DNA of 64,000 bases, taken from Actinocatenispora sera. Its GTDB lineage: Bacteria; Actinomycetota; Actinomycetes; Mycobacteriales; Micromonosporaceae. Of this stretch, positions 35,529 through 42,774 are shown piece after piece (position 1 is the stretch's first letter; the number at the start of each line of letters is the position of its first letter). The notes beneath the pieces are model-generated. The model saw only the letters and a list, made by a program, of their open reading frames with translations, made no database searches and was not told where the DNA came from. Position numbers and translations under genes: made by a program. Where the stretch lies: NCBI RefSeq assembly GCF_018324685.1, contig NZ_AP023354.1, forward strand, positions 4,712,001-4,776,000, in the 5' to 3' direction.

Positions 35529-37055
35529 ATGGTGCGAACCCTGTATCGCGGCGGCCGGGTGTACAGCCCGGCCGACCCGCACGCCACAGCCCTTGCCGTC
35601 GACGGCGACCGGATCAGCTGGGTCGGTACGGACGACGACGCCCCCACCGCCGAGATCACCGTCGAGCTTTCCGGGGCCCTGGTGGCGCCCGCGTTCGTCG
35701 ACGCGCACGCCCACCTGACCAACACCGGCCTGACCATGACGTTGCTGGACGTCTCGCCGGTGCGGTCGGCCGCCCAGCTGCTCGACGCGCTCGCCGCGCA
35801 CGCCGCCACGCTGCCGTCCGGCGCGCTGGTGTACGCGCGCGGCTACGACCAGTCGACCTGGCCGGATGCCACGTTGCCGCACCGCACCGAGCTGGAGTCC
35901 GCGGTCGGCGGGCGGCCCTGCTACGTCTCGCACGTCAGCGGGCATGCCGCCCTGGCCACCGGCGCGCTGTGCGCCGCGGTGCCGGGGGTGACCGGCATGC
36001 CCGGCTACGACGCCGACGGCCGGCACACCCTGGAGGCGGTCGACGCGCTGTACGCCGCCGCGCTCGCCCAGCTGGACGCGGCGACCCGGCACCGGGCGCA
36101 GCAGCTGGCGCTGGCCACCGCCGCGTCGGTCGGCATCGGCTGCGTGCACGAGTGCGGCGGGCCCACCACCAGCTCCGAGATCGACTTCACCGAGCTGCTC
36201 GCCGCCTCCGCCGAACAACCCGTACCGCAGGTCATCGGGTACTGGGGGGAGCTGGGCGCGGCGAGCAAGGCGCGGGAGCTGGGTGCCGCCGGCGCCGCCG
36301 GCGACCTGTACGCCGACGGCGCGCTCGGGTCCACCGACGCGCACCTGAGCGTCCCGTACGCCGACGCCGGGGGCTGCGGGCACGCCCTGCTGAGCGCCGA
36401 GCAGGTCGCCGCGCACATCGTCGACTGCACCGGGCACGGCATGCAGGGCGGCATGCACGCCATCGGCGACGCGGCGGTCGAGACGGTACTGGCCGGGTTC
36501 GCCGCCGCCGCCGAGGTGGTCGGCATCGAGCGGCTGCGCGCGGCCCGGCACCGGGTCGAGCACGCCGAGATCCTCACCAAGACGCTGATCGCCGGGCTGG
36601 TGGAGTTCGGGTTGACCGCGAGCGTACAGCCGGCGTTCGACCGGCTGTGGGGTGGCGCCGGCCAGATGTACGAGACGCGGCTGGGGCTGGACCGTTCGCT
36701 TGCCTCCAACCCGTTCGGGTCGCTGTCGGGGGTGGGTGTGCCGCTGGCGTTCGGGTCCGACTCGCCGGTCACCCCGCTCGACCCGTGGGGCGGGGTGCGG
36801 GCCGCGGTGCACCACCACAACCCGGCGCAGCGCCTCAGCGTGCGCACCGCGTTCGCGGCGCACACCCGCGGTGGATGGCGGGCCGCCCGCTACGACGAGG
36901 CCGGCTACCTCGCCCCGGGGGCGCCGGCGACGCTCGCGGTGTGGGACTGCCCGGCCGGGCTGGACGAGCACGGCCTGCCGCTGCTCGACGACCCGGACGC
37001 CACCCCGCGCTGCCTGCGCACCGTGCGCGACGGGGTCACGATCCACACGGCCTGA
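35529..37055 (+). CDS. Amidohydrolase (Amidohydro_3) inside the lysine cluster
   Basis: A 508-residue metal-dependent hydrolase. Metal ligands show as VDAHAHL (His60 and His62), the downstream His residues in GGMHAIGDAA and RVEHAEIL, and the catalytic Asp in FGSDSPV. The start is ATG 35529, two bases after GGAGG; GTG 35532 has better spacing. It lies 38 nt after kdd and 171 nt before kamD, so it is likely co-transcribed. It is not a known step of lysine fermentation; it might hydrolyse a cyclised or N-acylated intermediate such as a lactam of 3,5-diaminohexanoate. That is an inference from context. Confidence 0.85.
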   Translation: MVRTLYRGGRVYSPADPHATALAVDGDRISWVGTDDDAPTAEITVELSGALVAPAFVDAHAHLTNTGLTMTLLDVSPVRSAAQLLDALAAHAATLPSGALVYARGYDQSTWPDATLPHRTELESAVGGRPCYVSHVSGHAALATGALCAAVPGVTGMPGYDADGRHTLEAVDALYAAALAQLDAATRHRAQQLALATAASVGIGCVHECGGPTTSSEIDFTELLAASAEQPVPQVIGYWGELGAASKARELGAAGAAGDLYADGALGSTDAHLSVPYADAGGCGHALLSAEQVAAHIVDCTGHGMQGGMHAIGDAAVETVLAGFAAAAEVVGIERLRAARHRVEHAEILTKTLIAGLVEFGLTASVQPAFDRLWGGAGQMYETRLGLDRSLASNPFGSLSGVGVPLAFGSDSPVTPLDPWGGVRAAVHHHNPAQRLSVRTAFAAHTRGGWRAARYDEAGYLAPGAPATLAVWDCPAGLDEHGLPLLDDPDATPRCLRTVRDGVTIHTA

Positions 37056-37095
37056 CCGCGACGGCGCGGCCCGGCCCACAACCCGCCCACCGGCG

Positions 37096-37181
37096 GCACA
37101 GAGAGCACCACCGCCCGGCGGGCGCAACGAGAACACCGCCCGCCGGGTGGCACGAGCAGCACCGCCCGCCGGCGGCACGAG
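37096..37181. repeat. Tandem repeat of about 26 bp before kamD
   Basis: Units starting gcaacga/gcacga occur at 37096, 37124, 37150 and 37175 (spacings 28, 26, 25), each with a self-complementary accgcccgccggg segment able to fold into a hairpin. It fills most of the gap between the amidohydrolase and kamD and may tune read-through. Confidence 0.65.
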
Positions 37182-37226
37182 CCATGGCCGCCCCGGCGGT
37201 ACGCACACGAGCAGGAGGTCATCGAG

Positions 37227-38834
37227 GTGGCAGCAACGGCGCGGCCCCGACGCGGTCGCAAGCTGGACCTGGATCCGGCGCTGGTACGCCGGGCCCGGAC
37301 GCTGGCCCGCCGGGCCGGCCGGCCGGTGGTGAAGCTGGCCCGCGAGCACACCACCGTGTCGGTGGAGCGCGCCGTGCTGCGGCTGGCCGGCATGCACGGC
37401 GCCGACCCGGACGGCATCCCGTGGGTCAACCGGCTGGTCGACGCCGTGGTCGCCGACGTCGGGCTGACCGCCGGCGCCGCCCTGCCGGTGTTCCACGCGC
37501 TGACCGAACTGGGCCTGGCCGGCCGCGACGTACCGGTCGGCGACGCGCTGGTGGCGCTGGCGCAGAAGGCCGGCGCCGGCTCGGTGCGCTTCGAGGTACC
37601 GGAGGGCAAGCAGGCCACCGCCGCCCGCCGGGCCGCCCGCCGCGCCGCCGCCGCCGGGGTACGGCGGATGGACGCCGCCCGGGTCGCCCGCGAGCGGCTG
37701 GTGCGCCGGCTGGGTGACCCGCCGCAGCGGCCCTGGGTGTACCTGATCGTCGCGACCGGCGACATCTACGAGGACATCCCGCAGGCGCAGGCCGCCGCCC
37801 GGGAGGGCGCCGACATCATCGCGGTGATCCGCTCCACCGGCCAGTCGCTGCTGGACTACGTGCCCGAGGGCGCCACCCGGGAAGGGTTCGCCGGCACGTA
37901 CGCCACCCAGGAGAACTTCCGGCTGATGCGCGCCGCGCTGGACGAGACCTCCAAGGAGGTGGGCCGCTACATCCGGCTCACCAACTACGCGTCCGGGCTG
38001 TGCATGCCGGAGATCGCGGCGTTGGCCGGGATGGAACGCCTGGACATGATGCTCAACGACTCGATGTACGGGATCCTGTTTCGCGACATCAACCCGATCC
38101 GCACGTTCGTCGACCAGCGGTTCTCCCGGCAGGTGCACGCCCGCGCCGGGATCATCATCAACACCGGCGAGGACAACTACCTCACCACCGCCGACGCGGT
38201 CGACGAGGCGCACACCGTCACCGTCTCCCAGCTGCTCAACGAGTACTTCGGCAAGGAGGCCGGGCTGGCCGACTGGCAGCTGGGGCTGGGGCACGCGTTC
38301 GAGATCAACCCCGATCTGCCCGACTCGTTCCGGCTGGAGCTCTCGCACGCGCTGCTGGCCCGGGAGCTGTTCCCGAACGCGCCGCTGAAGTGGATGCCGC
38401 CGACCAAGCACATGACCGGTGACGTGTTCCGCGGCAACCTGCTCGACGGGTTCTTCAACCTCGCCGGCACCATGACCGGCCAGTCGATCCTGCTGGTCGG
38501 CATGATGACCGAGGCCGTCGTCACCCCCTGGCTGTCGGACCGCGACATCGCCCTGGCCAACGTGCGGTACGTGCTCGGTGCCGCCGGCAACCTGCACGAG
38601 GACTTCGTGCCCGCCCCCGGCGGGTTCATCCAGCAGCGCGCCAACCAGGTCCTGTCCGAGGCGCTGGACCTGCTGGACCGCATCGGCGAGCAGGGGCTGC
38701 TGGACGCGATCGGCGCCGGCACCTTCGGCATCATGAAACGCCCGCCGGACGGCGGGAAGGGCCTGTCCGGGGTGGCCCGCAAGGACACCGCCTACTACAA
38801 CCCGGCCACCGACATCCTGGAGGCGGACGCATGA
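37227..38834 (+). CDS. kamD: Lysine 5,6-aminomutase alpha subunit
   Basis: A 535-residue subunit of the adenosylcobalamin and PLP enzyme that converts beta-lysine to 3,5-diaminohexanoate. GTG 37227 has AGGAGG at eight bases. Diagnostic stretches are RPWVYLIVATGDIYEDIPQA, IIAVIRSTGQSLLDYVPEGAT, RYIRLTNYASGLCMPEIAALAG and INTGEDNYLTTADAV, together forming the TIM barrel that holds both cofactors. The basic N-terminus (RPRRGRK) is a little longer than in clostridial enzymes. The stop overlaps the kamE start by four bases (ATGA), giving coupled translation of the two subunits. Confidence 0.96.
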   Translation: MAATARPRRGRKLDLDPALVRRARTLARRAGRPVVKLAREHTTVSVERAVLRLAGMHGADPDGIPWVNRLVDAVVADVGLTAGAALPVFHALTELGLAGRDVPVGDALVALAQKAGAGSVRFEVPEGKQATAARRAARRAAAAGVRRMDAARVARERLVRRLGDPPQRPWVYLIVATGDIYEDIPQAQAAAREGADIIAVIRSTGQSLLDYVPEGATREGFAGTYATQENFRLMRAALDETSKEVGRYIRLTNYASGLCMPEIAALAGMERLDMMLNDSMYGILFRDINPIRTFVDQRFSRQVHARAGIIINTGEDNYLTTADAVDEAHTVTVSQLLNEYFGKEAGLADWQLGLGHAFEINPDLPDSFRLELSHALLARELFPNAPLKWMPPTKHMTGDVFRGNLLDGFFNLAGTMTGQSILLVGMMTEAVVTPWLSDRDIALANVRYVLGAAGNLHEDFVPAPGGFIQQRANQVLSEALDLLDRIGEQGLLDAIGAGTFGIMKRPPDGGKGLSGVARKDTAYYNPATDILEADA

Positions 38835-39598
38835 GCGAGCACCAGATCGTCCGCCCCTACGGCGACACCACCGGCGACGGGATGGTGCAGCTGTCGTTCA
38901 CCCTGCCGATCCCGCACGACAAGCGCGCCGAGGGCGCCGCGCTGCAGCTCGCCGCCAAGATGGGCATGGACCCGGCGATGCTGGTACACGCCAAGGCGAT
39001 GGGGCCGGACTTCACGTTCTTCGTCGTGTACGGCACCGTCAACCACCTGGTCGACGTGTCCACGGTGCGGGTCGTCGAGCGCGATTTCCCCGAGCTGAGC
39101 GCCGCCGCGGTCAACCAGACCATCCGCAAGAAGCTGCGCCGCAAGCTGGTCGTGATCGGTGCCTGCATCGGCACCGACGCGCACACCGTCGGCATCGACG
39201 CCATCCTCAACATCAAGGGCACCGCCGGCCACAAGGGCCTGGAGTACTACCGGGAGATGCGGGTGGTCAACCTCGGTGCCCAGGTCGCCGTGCCCGACCT
39301 GGTCGAGGCCGCGCGCGCCGAACGCGCCGACGCGGTGCTGATCTCCCAGGTCGTCACGCAACGCGACGCGCACCTGCACAACACCCGGGAGGCGTCCGCG
39401 GCGTTCCGGGAGGCGTTCGGCGCCGACAAGCGGCCGCTGCTGGTCGCCGGCGGCCCCCGGTTCGACGAACTGATGGCCGCCGAACTCGGCGTCGACCGCA
39501 TCTTCGGCCGCAGTACCACCCCCGGCGAGGTCGCCTCCTACCTCGTCGACGCCCTGATCACCCGCCGCGAGCGCGCGAAGGAGACCGTGCATGCCTGA
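38831..39598 (+). CDS. kamE: Lysine 5,6-aminomutase beta subunit
   Basis: A 255-residue B12-binding subunit. The cobalamin motif D-x-H-x-x-G is DAHTVG, with His118 as the lower cobalt ligand. Lys129 in NIKG, eleven residues further on, corresponds to the lysine that holds PLP in the resting open state of the clostridial enzyme. The N-terminal dimerisation domain (GDGMVQLSFTLPIP) and the Rossmann domain (ADAVLISQVVTQRDAHLHN) are complete. Overlaps kamD by four bases and kal by eight, so the set is translated as a block. Confidence 0.96.
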   Translation: MSEHQIVRPYGDTTGDGMVQLSFTLPIPHDKRAEGAALQLAAKMGMDPAMLVHAKAMGPDFTFFVVYGTVNHLVDVSTVRVVERDFPELSAAAVNQTIRKKLRRKLVVIGACIGTDAHTVGIDAILNIKGTAGHKGLEYYREMRVVNLGAQVAVPDLVEAARAERADAVLISQVVTQRDAHLHNTREASAAFREAFGADKRPLLVAGGPRFDELMAAELGVDRIFGRSTTPGEVASYLVDALITRRERAKETVHA

Positions 39599-39983
39599 AC
39601 CGCTGGCACCGGCCGACCAGGTCACCGTCGTCCACCGCCGGTACGTGCCGGCCAGCCACGCCCACTACGCCGGCAACCTGGTCGACGGGGCGTACTCGCT
39701 GGGCCTGTTCGGCGACGCCGCCACCGAGCTGTGCATCCGTACCGACGGCGACGAGGGGCTGTTCGCCTCCTACGACGACGTGCAGTTCCGCGCCCCGGTA
39801 CGGGCCGGCGACGTGCTGGAGGTCACCGCCACCCTGGTGGCGCGGGGCCGCCGCTCGCGCCGCATCGAGTTCGCCTCGCGGGTGGTGTGCCGGGGCCGGC
39901 CGGACCGGGGCGCATCGGCCGCCGAGGCGCTGGCCGAACCGGTCGTCGCGGTCACCGCCACCGGCACCGTCGTCGTTCCGTGA
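39591..39983 (+). CDS. kal: 3-aminobutyryl-CoA ammonia lyase
   Basis: A 130-residue hotdog-fold protein that removes ammonia from 3-aminobutyryl-CoA to give crotonyl-CoA. HAHYAGNLVDGAYSLGLFGDAATEL at residues 23-47 and YDDVQFRAPVRAGDVLEV are the family blocks. The ATG overlaps the kamE end by eight bases, and its stop overlaps the next start (GTGA), so expression is tightly tied to the mutase. Length and order are as in known lysine fermentation clusters. Confidence 0.93.
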   Translation: MPEPLAPADQVTVVHRRYVPASHAHYAGNLVDGAYSLGLFGDAATELCIRTDGDEGLFASYDDVQFRAPVRAGDVLEVTATLVARGRRSRRIEFASRVVCRGRPDRGASAAEALAEPVVAVTATGTVVVP

Positions 39984-41512
39984 CCCCACCCCGCCGCCCC
40001 ACGCCCGCCGCCGGACGGGGGACCGGTGCCGCCGACGCGACCCCCGGACCCCGGCGGGGCGGCGGCGGCGAAACGATCGGGCCCCGACCGGGCGGCGCGA
40101 AGACGACCGGGCACCGGCCGAGTGGCGCCGAGACGGCCGGCCGGGCGGTCGCGGTGTGCGGCGACGTCGGCTCCACCTACACCAAGCTGCTCGCGGTCGA
40201 CCTGGCCACCGGTACGGTCGCCGGCAGCGCCGAGCACCGCACCACCGTCGAGGTCGACGTGCTGCGCGGCTACGACGCCTGCCTGGCCGCGCTGGCCGAG
40301 CAGCTGCCCGGCGTCGACCTGTCGGCGCAGTACGTGTGCTCGTCGGCCGGGGGAGGGCTGCGGCTGGCCGTGGTGGGCTACGAACCGCTGGTGACCGCCG
40401 ACGCCGGGCACCGGGTCGGGCTGTCGGCCGGCGCCCGGGTCGTGCACGTCGCCGCCGGCCCGCTCGACACCGCCGGCGTGCGCGCGCTGCGCGCCGCGAA
40501 GCCCGACGTGGTGCTGCTGGTCGGCGGCACCGACGGCGGCGACGCCGCGGTGCTGACCCACAACGCGGCCAGGCTTGCCGGGACGAGGCTGCGGGTACCG
40601 GTGGTGGCCGCCGGCAACGCCGACGCCGCCGCGGCCGTCGCGCAACGCCTCGCCGACGCCGGGGTACCGGTCACCGTCACCGACAACGTGCTGCCCCGCA
40701 TCGGGCAGCTCAACCCGGCGCCGGCGCGCGCGGCGATCCGGCAGGTGTTCCTGTCGCACGTGATCGGCGGCAAGAAGCTGTCCCGCGGCGCCCGGTTCCC
40801 GCGGCTGGTGCGGGCCGCCACCCCCGACGCGGTACTGGCCGGCGTCGAACTGCTCGCCGACGGCGCCGGAGAGATCCCCGGCGCGGGCGAGATCCTCGCC
40901 GTCGACGTCGGTGGCGCCACCACCGACGTGTACTCGGTGCTGGTCCCCGACGCCGAGCGCGACGGGCCGCGCCGCGAGGTCGCCGGCACCCTGTGGCGCT
41001 CCCGTACCGTCGAGGGGGATCTCGGGATGCGCTGGAACGCCCCCGGCATCCTCGCCGCCGCCCGGGACGAACGGCTGCTGACCGACGACGAGGTCGCGGC
41101 CCTGGCCGGCGACGCCGACCGGCGCGCCGCGCAACCCGGCCTGCTGCCGGACAGCGACGCCGACCGCGACGTCGACCGACGGCTCGCCGGCCTCGCCCTG
41201 CACGTCGCGCTGCGCCGGCACGCCCGCGGCCAACGCCGCGCCGACGGCAGCCGCGGACCCGGCCGAGACCTGCGCCAGGTGCGGCTGGTCGTCGGCTCCG
41301 GCGGTGTGCTGCGGCACGACGAGAACGCCGCGACCGTCCTGTCCGCGGCGCTGACCGACCACGCCGGCGGCTACCCGCTGCCGACCCGCGCGGCGAGCGT
41401 CGTCGACCACCGGTACGTACTCGCCGCGGTCGGGCTGCTCGCCACCGACGCGCCGACCACCGCCGCCCGGCTCGCCGCGCACCACCTCACCGACCTCGCC
41501 GTCACCCGCTGA
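39980..41512 (+). CDS. MutL-family ATPase, likely aminomutase reactivase
   Basis: A 510-residue actin-like ATPase of the GlmL/MutL family (PF13941). The phosphate-1 loop is GDVGSTYTKLLAVDL, then LLVGGTDGGDAAVLTHNA, a second phosphate loop AVDVGGATTDVYSV and the C-terminal VGSGGVLRHDENAA. The first 55 residues are Pro/Gly-rich. GTG 39980 overlaps the kal stop. Relatives accompany B12 mutases and reactivate enzyme with damaged cobalamin, so this should serve KamDE. The MutS-like partner often found with it is not in the window. Confidence 0.88.
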   Translation: MTPPRRPTPAAGRGTGAADATPGPRRGGGGETIGPRPGGAKTTGHRPSGAETAGRAVAVCGDVGSTYTKLLAVDLATGTVAGSAEHRTTVEVDVLRGYDACLAALAEQLPGVDLSAQYVCSSAGGGLRLAVVGYEPLVTADAGHRVGLSAGARVVHVAAGPLDTAGVRALRAAKPDVVLLVGGTDGGDAAVLTHNAARLAGTRLRVPVVAAGNADAAAAVAQRLADAGVPVTVTDNVLPRIGQLNPAPARAAIRQVFLSHVIGGKKLSRGARFPRLVRAATPDAVLAGVELLADGAGEIPGAGEILAVDVGGATTDVYSVLVPDAERDGPRREVAGTLWRSRTVEGDLGMRWNAPGILAAARDERLLTDDEVAALAGDADRRAAQPGLLPDSDADRDVDRRLAGLALHVALRRHARGQRRADGSRGPGRDLRQVRLVVGSGGVLRHDENAATVLSAALTDHAGGYPLPTRAASVVDHRYVLAAVGLLATDAPTTAARLAAHHLTDLAVTR

Positions 41513-41672
41513 CCCGCCTTGAACCGGACCCGGCAGGGCGACTGCGGCGAGCCGCACGCGCCGCATCGGCACCCGCTGGATCGCCGCCTGCCGGGCCGGG
41601 AGTCGCACCGTACTCGCCGGCGTTGCGGCGAGTCGCGCCCCGCCGGTCCGGCGCGGCCGACCGCACGTGGCC

Positions 41673-41841
41673 CTAGGGTCTGTTTCGGAGCCCCCGGCCG
41701 AGCGAGGCGAGTCCCGTTTGTCTGCTCGCAAGGCGGAGGGCAGTTCGTGTGCCGGGCTTGCACACGAGCTGTCCGACAACGCCGCGAGCGGGCAAACCGG
41801 GCCGCCGCAGCCGGCACGCGGAACCCCGAAACAGACCCTAG
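41673..41841. mobile_element. 169-bp palindromic (MITE/REP-like) element
   Basis: The ends CTAGGGTCTGTTTCGG (41673-41688) and CCGAAACAGACCCTAG (41826-41841) are perfect 16-bp inverted repeats. Inside, CCCGTTTGTCTGCTCGC pairs with a 14 of 17 inverted match near 41788-41805, and GTTCGTGTGC with GCACACGAGC around a seven-base loop at 41753-41759. The element's centre is the loop, so the whole unit folds as one long imperfect hairpin. It lies between convergent genes, and its right end supplies the TAG stop of the YrdB-like gene. No coding capacity; non-autonomous insertion or terminator-like element. Confidence 0.75.
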
Positions 41842-42212
41842 CCGCGGGCGCGCTGCACGGCCTGCCGGTGCTGGCCCAGCGCGTACGTGACGGTCAGGCT
41901 GGCCGCCGCGACCACGGCCAGCACCACCCCCGGCAGCACCCAGCCGGTGGCGACCAACGCCACCGCCGCACCGCCGAACAGTCCGACCTCGCAGACCAGC
42001 CGGCCCGCCGCGGTCGTGAACCGCGCCTTGGGCGAGGCGAACAACCCCCAGCACGACGCCGCCGCGAGCGGCAGCAGCACCCCGGCCAGCAATCGCACCG
42101 GCCAGGCCGCGTCCAGCCGCAGCCCCCACGCCACCAGCGATGCCAGGCTCGCCAGCTCCAGCAGGAACCGCACGCCGAGATTGACCCCGCCCACCACCCG
42201 TCGCGTCGTCAC
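41838..42212 (-). CDS. YrdB-like (DUF2568) small membrane protein
   Basis: About 124 residues from GTG 42212; GTG 42284 in frame is an alternative. Four hydrophobic helices with VNLGVRFLLELASLASLVAWG, LLAGVLLPLAAASCWGLFASPKA and a C-terminal helix before a basic tail fit the YrdB/DUF2568 family of unknown function. The stop codon lies in the terminal repeat of the palindromic element, so the original 3' end may have been replaced. Confidence 0.8.
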   Translation of the reverse strand: MTTRRVVGGVNLGVRFLLELASLASLVAWGLRLDAAWPVRLLAGVLLPLAAASCWGLFASPKARFTTAAGRLVCEVGLFGGAAVALVATGWVLPGVVLAVVAAASLTVTYALGQHRQAVQRARG

Positions 42213-42337
42213 CAGGGCAGTCTCGCAAGGCCGGCCCGGCCGCGCCCATCCGCCGAACAGCCCGACACACCCGGGGGCCGACACGCCGAGGCAAGGTGGA
42301 CTTCCGGGTCGGCTCCGGGCGGATTCACCGGTACCGG

Positions 42338-42368
42338 TTGACAGCGTCGGGGGGCGGGTGCGTACCGT
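42338..42368 (+). promoter_or_regulatory. TTGACA/TACCGT promoter for the candidate RNA
   Basis: A consensus -35 TTGACA at 42338-42343, a 19-base spacer and TACCGT at 42363-42368. Transcription would start near 42374-42376, with no open gene following before lnt. Confidence 0.55.
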
Positions 42369-42679
42369 GCTTGACGTCCTACCTCGGGGGGCGGCTCGGC
42401 TTCACTTCGTCCCCCCACCCACGGGCAAGTTGGCGGCAGGTCGCGCCGCTACGCGGCCAGGTTACGTGGGCGGGGGTCGGCGGGGCGGGCGAACCGGTCG
42501 CCGTACCGACACGGGCCAGGGGGAAACAGCCGGCCAGTAGACAACGGCAACGGATGGGCATCCAGTCCACACCGGGTCGGTCCGAAGGTCTGTTGGAACG
42601 TCTGAGCACGTGCCGGCCGGGAAGGGCCTGGGAGCGCGGGGCGCGGCAGATGCCGCGCCCCTCTTCCGTCCCCAGGCCC
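42367..42679 (+). ncRNA. Candidate structured noncoding RNA upstream of lnt
   Basis: The 490 bp before lnt carry no plausible gene. Bases 42367-42377 can pair with 42598-42609 in an 11-bp helix with one bulge, closing a domain of about 240 nt that contains G- and C-rich hairpins (for instance the G6 at 42385-42390 with the C6 at 42411-42416). Beyond it, GGGCCTGGG (42624-42632) pairs with 42671-42679 around a perfect 10-bp inner hairpin (42638-42661), a strong end structure. Promoter, closed domain and terminator suggest an RNA of about 290-310 nt, or a riboswitch-type leader of lnt. Size and ends-paired form recall 6S-like actinobacterial Ms1, but no sequence match is claimed. Confidence 0.45.
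42624..42679 (+). terminator. Two-tier GC hairpin in the lnt leader
   Basis: An outer 9-bp stem (42624-42632 with 42671-42679) encloses a perfect 10-bp stem with an AGAT loop (42638-42661). It lies 96 nt before the lnt start and would end transcripts entering from upstream. Confidence 0.6.
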
Positions 42680-42774
42680 CCATCCTGGCCACAAAACCGC
42701 ACGAAGCCGGCAGTCGTACCGTCGCGGCGGCCGCGCACCGGGCGCCGGCCGCGCGGTGCGGCACAATCGAGCGC

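Noticed and set aside
42367-42679. RNase P RNA, tmRNA or SRP RNA as identity of the candidate RNA
   Set aside because: None of the conserved core sequences of these RNAs could be found on either strand.
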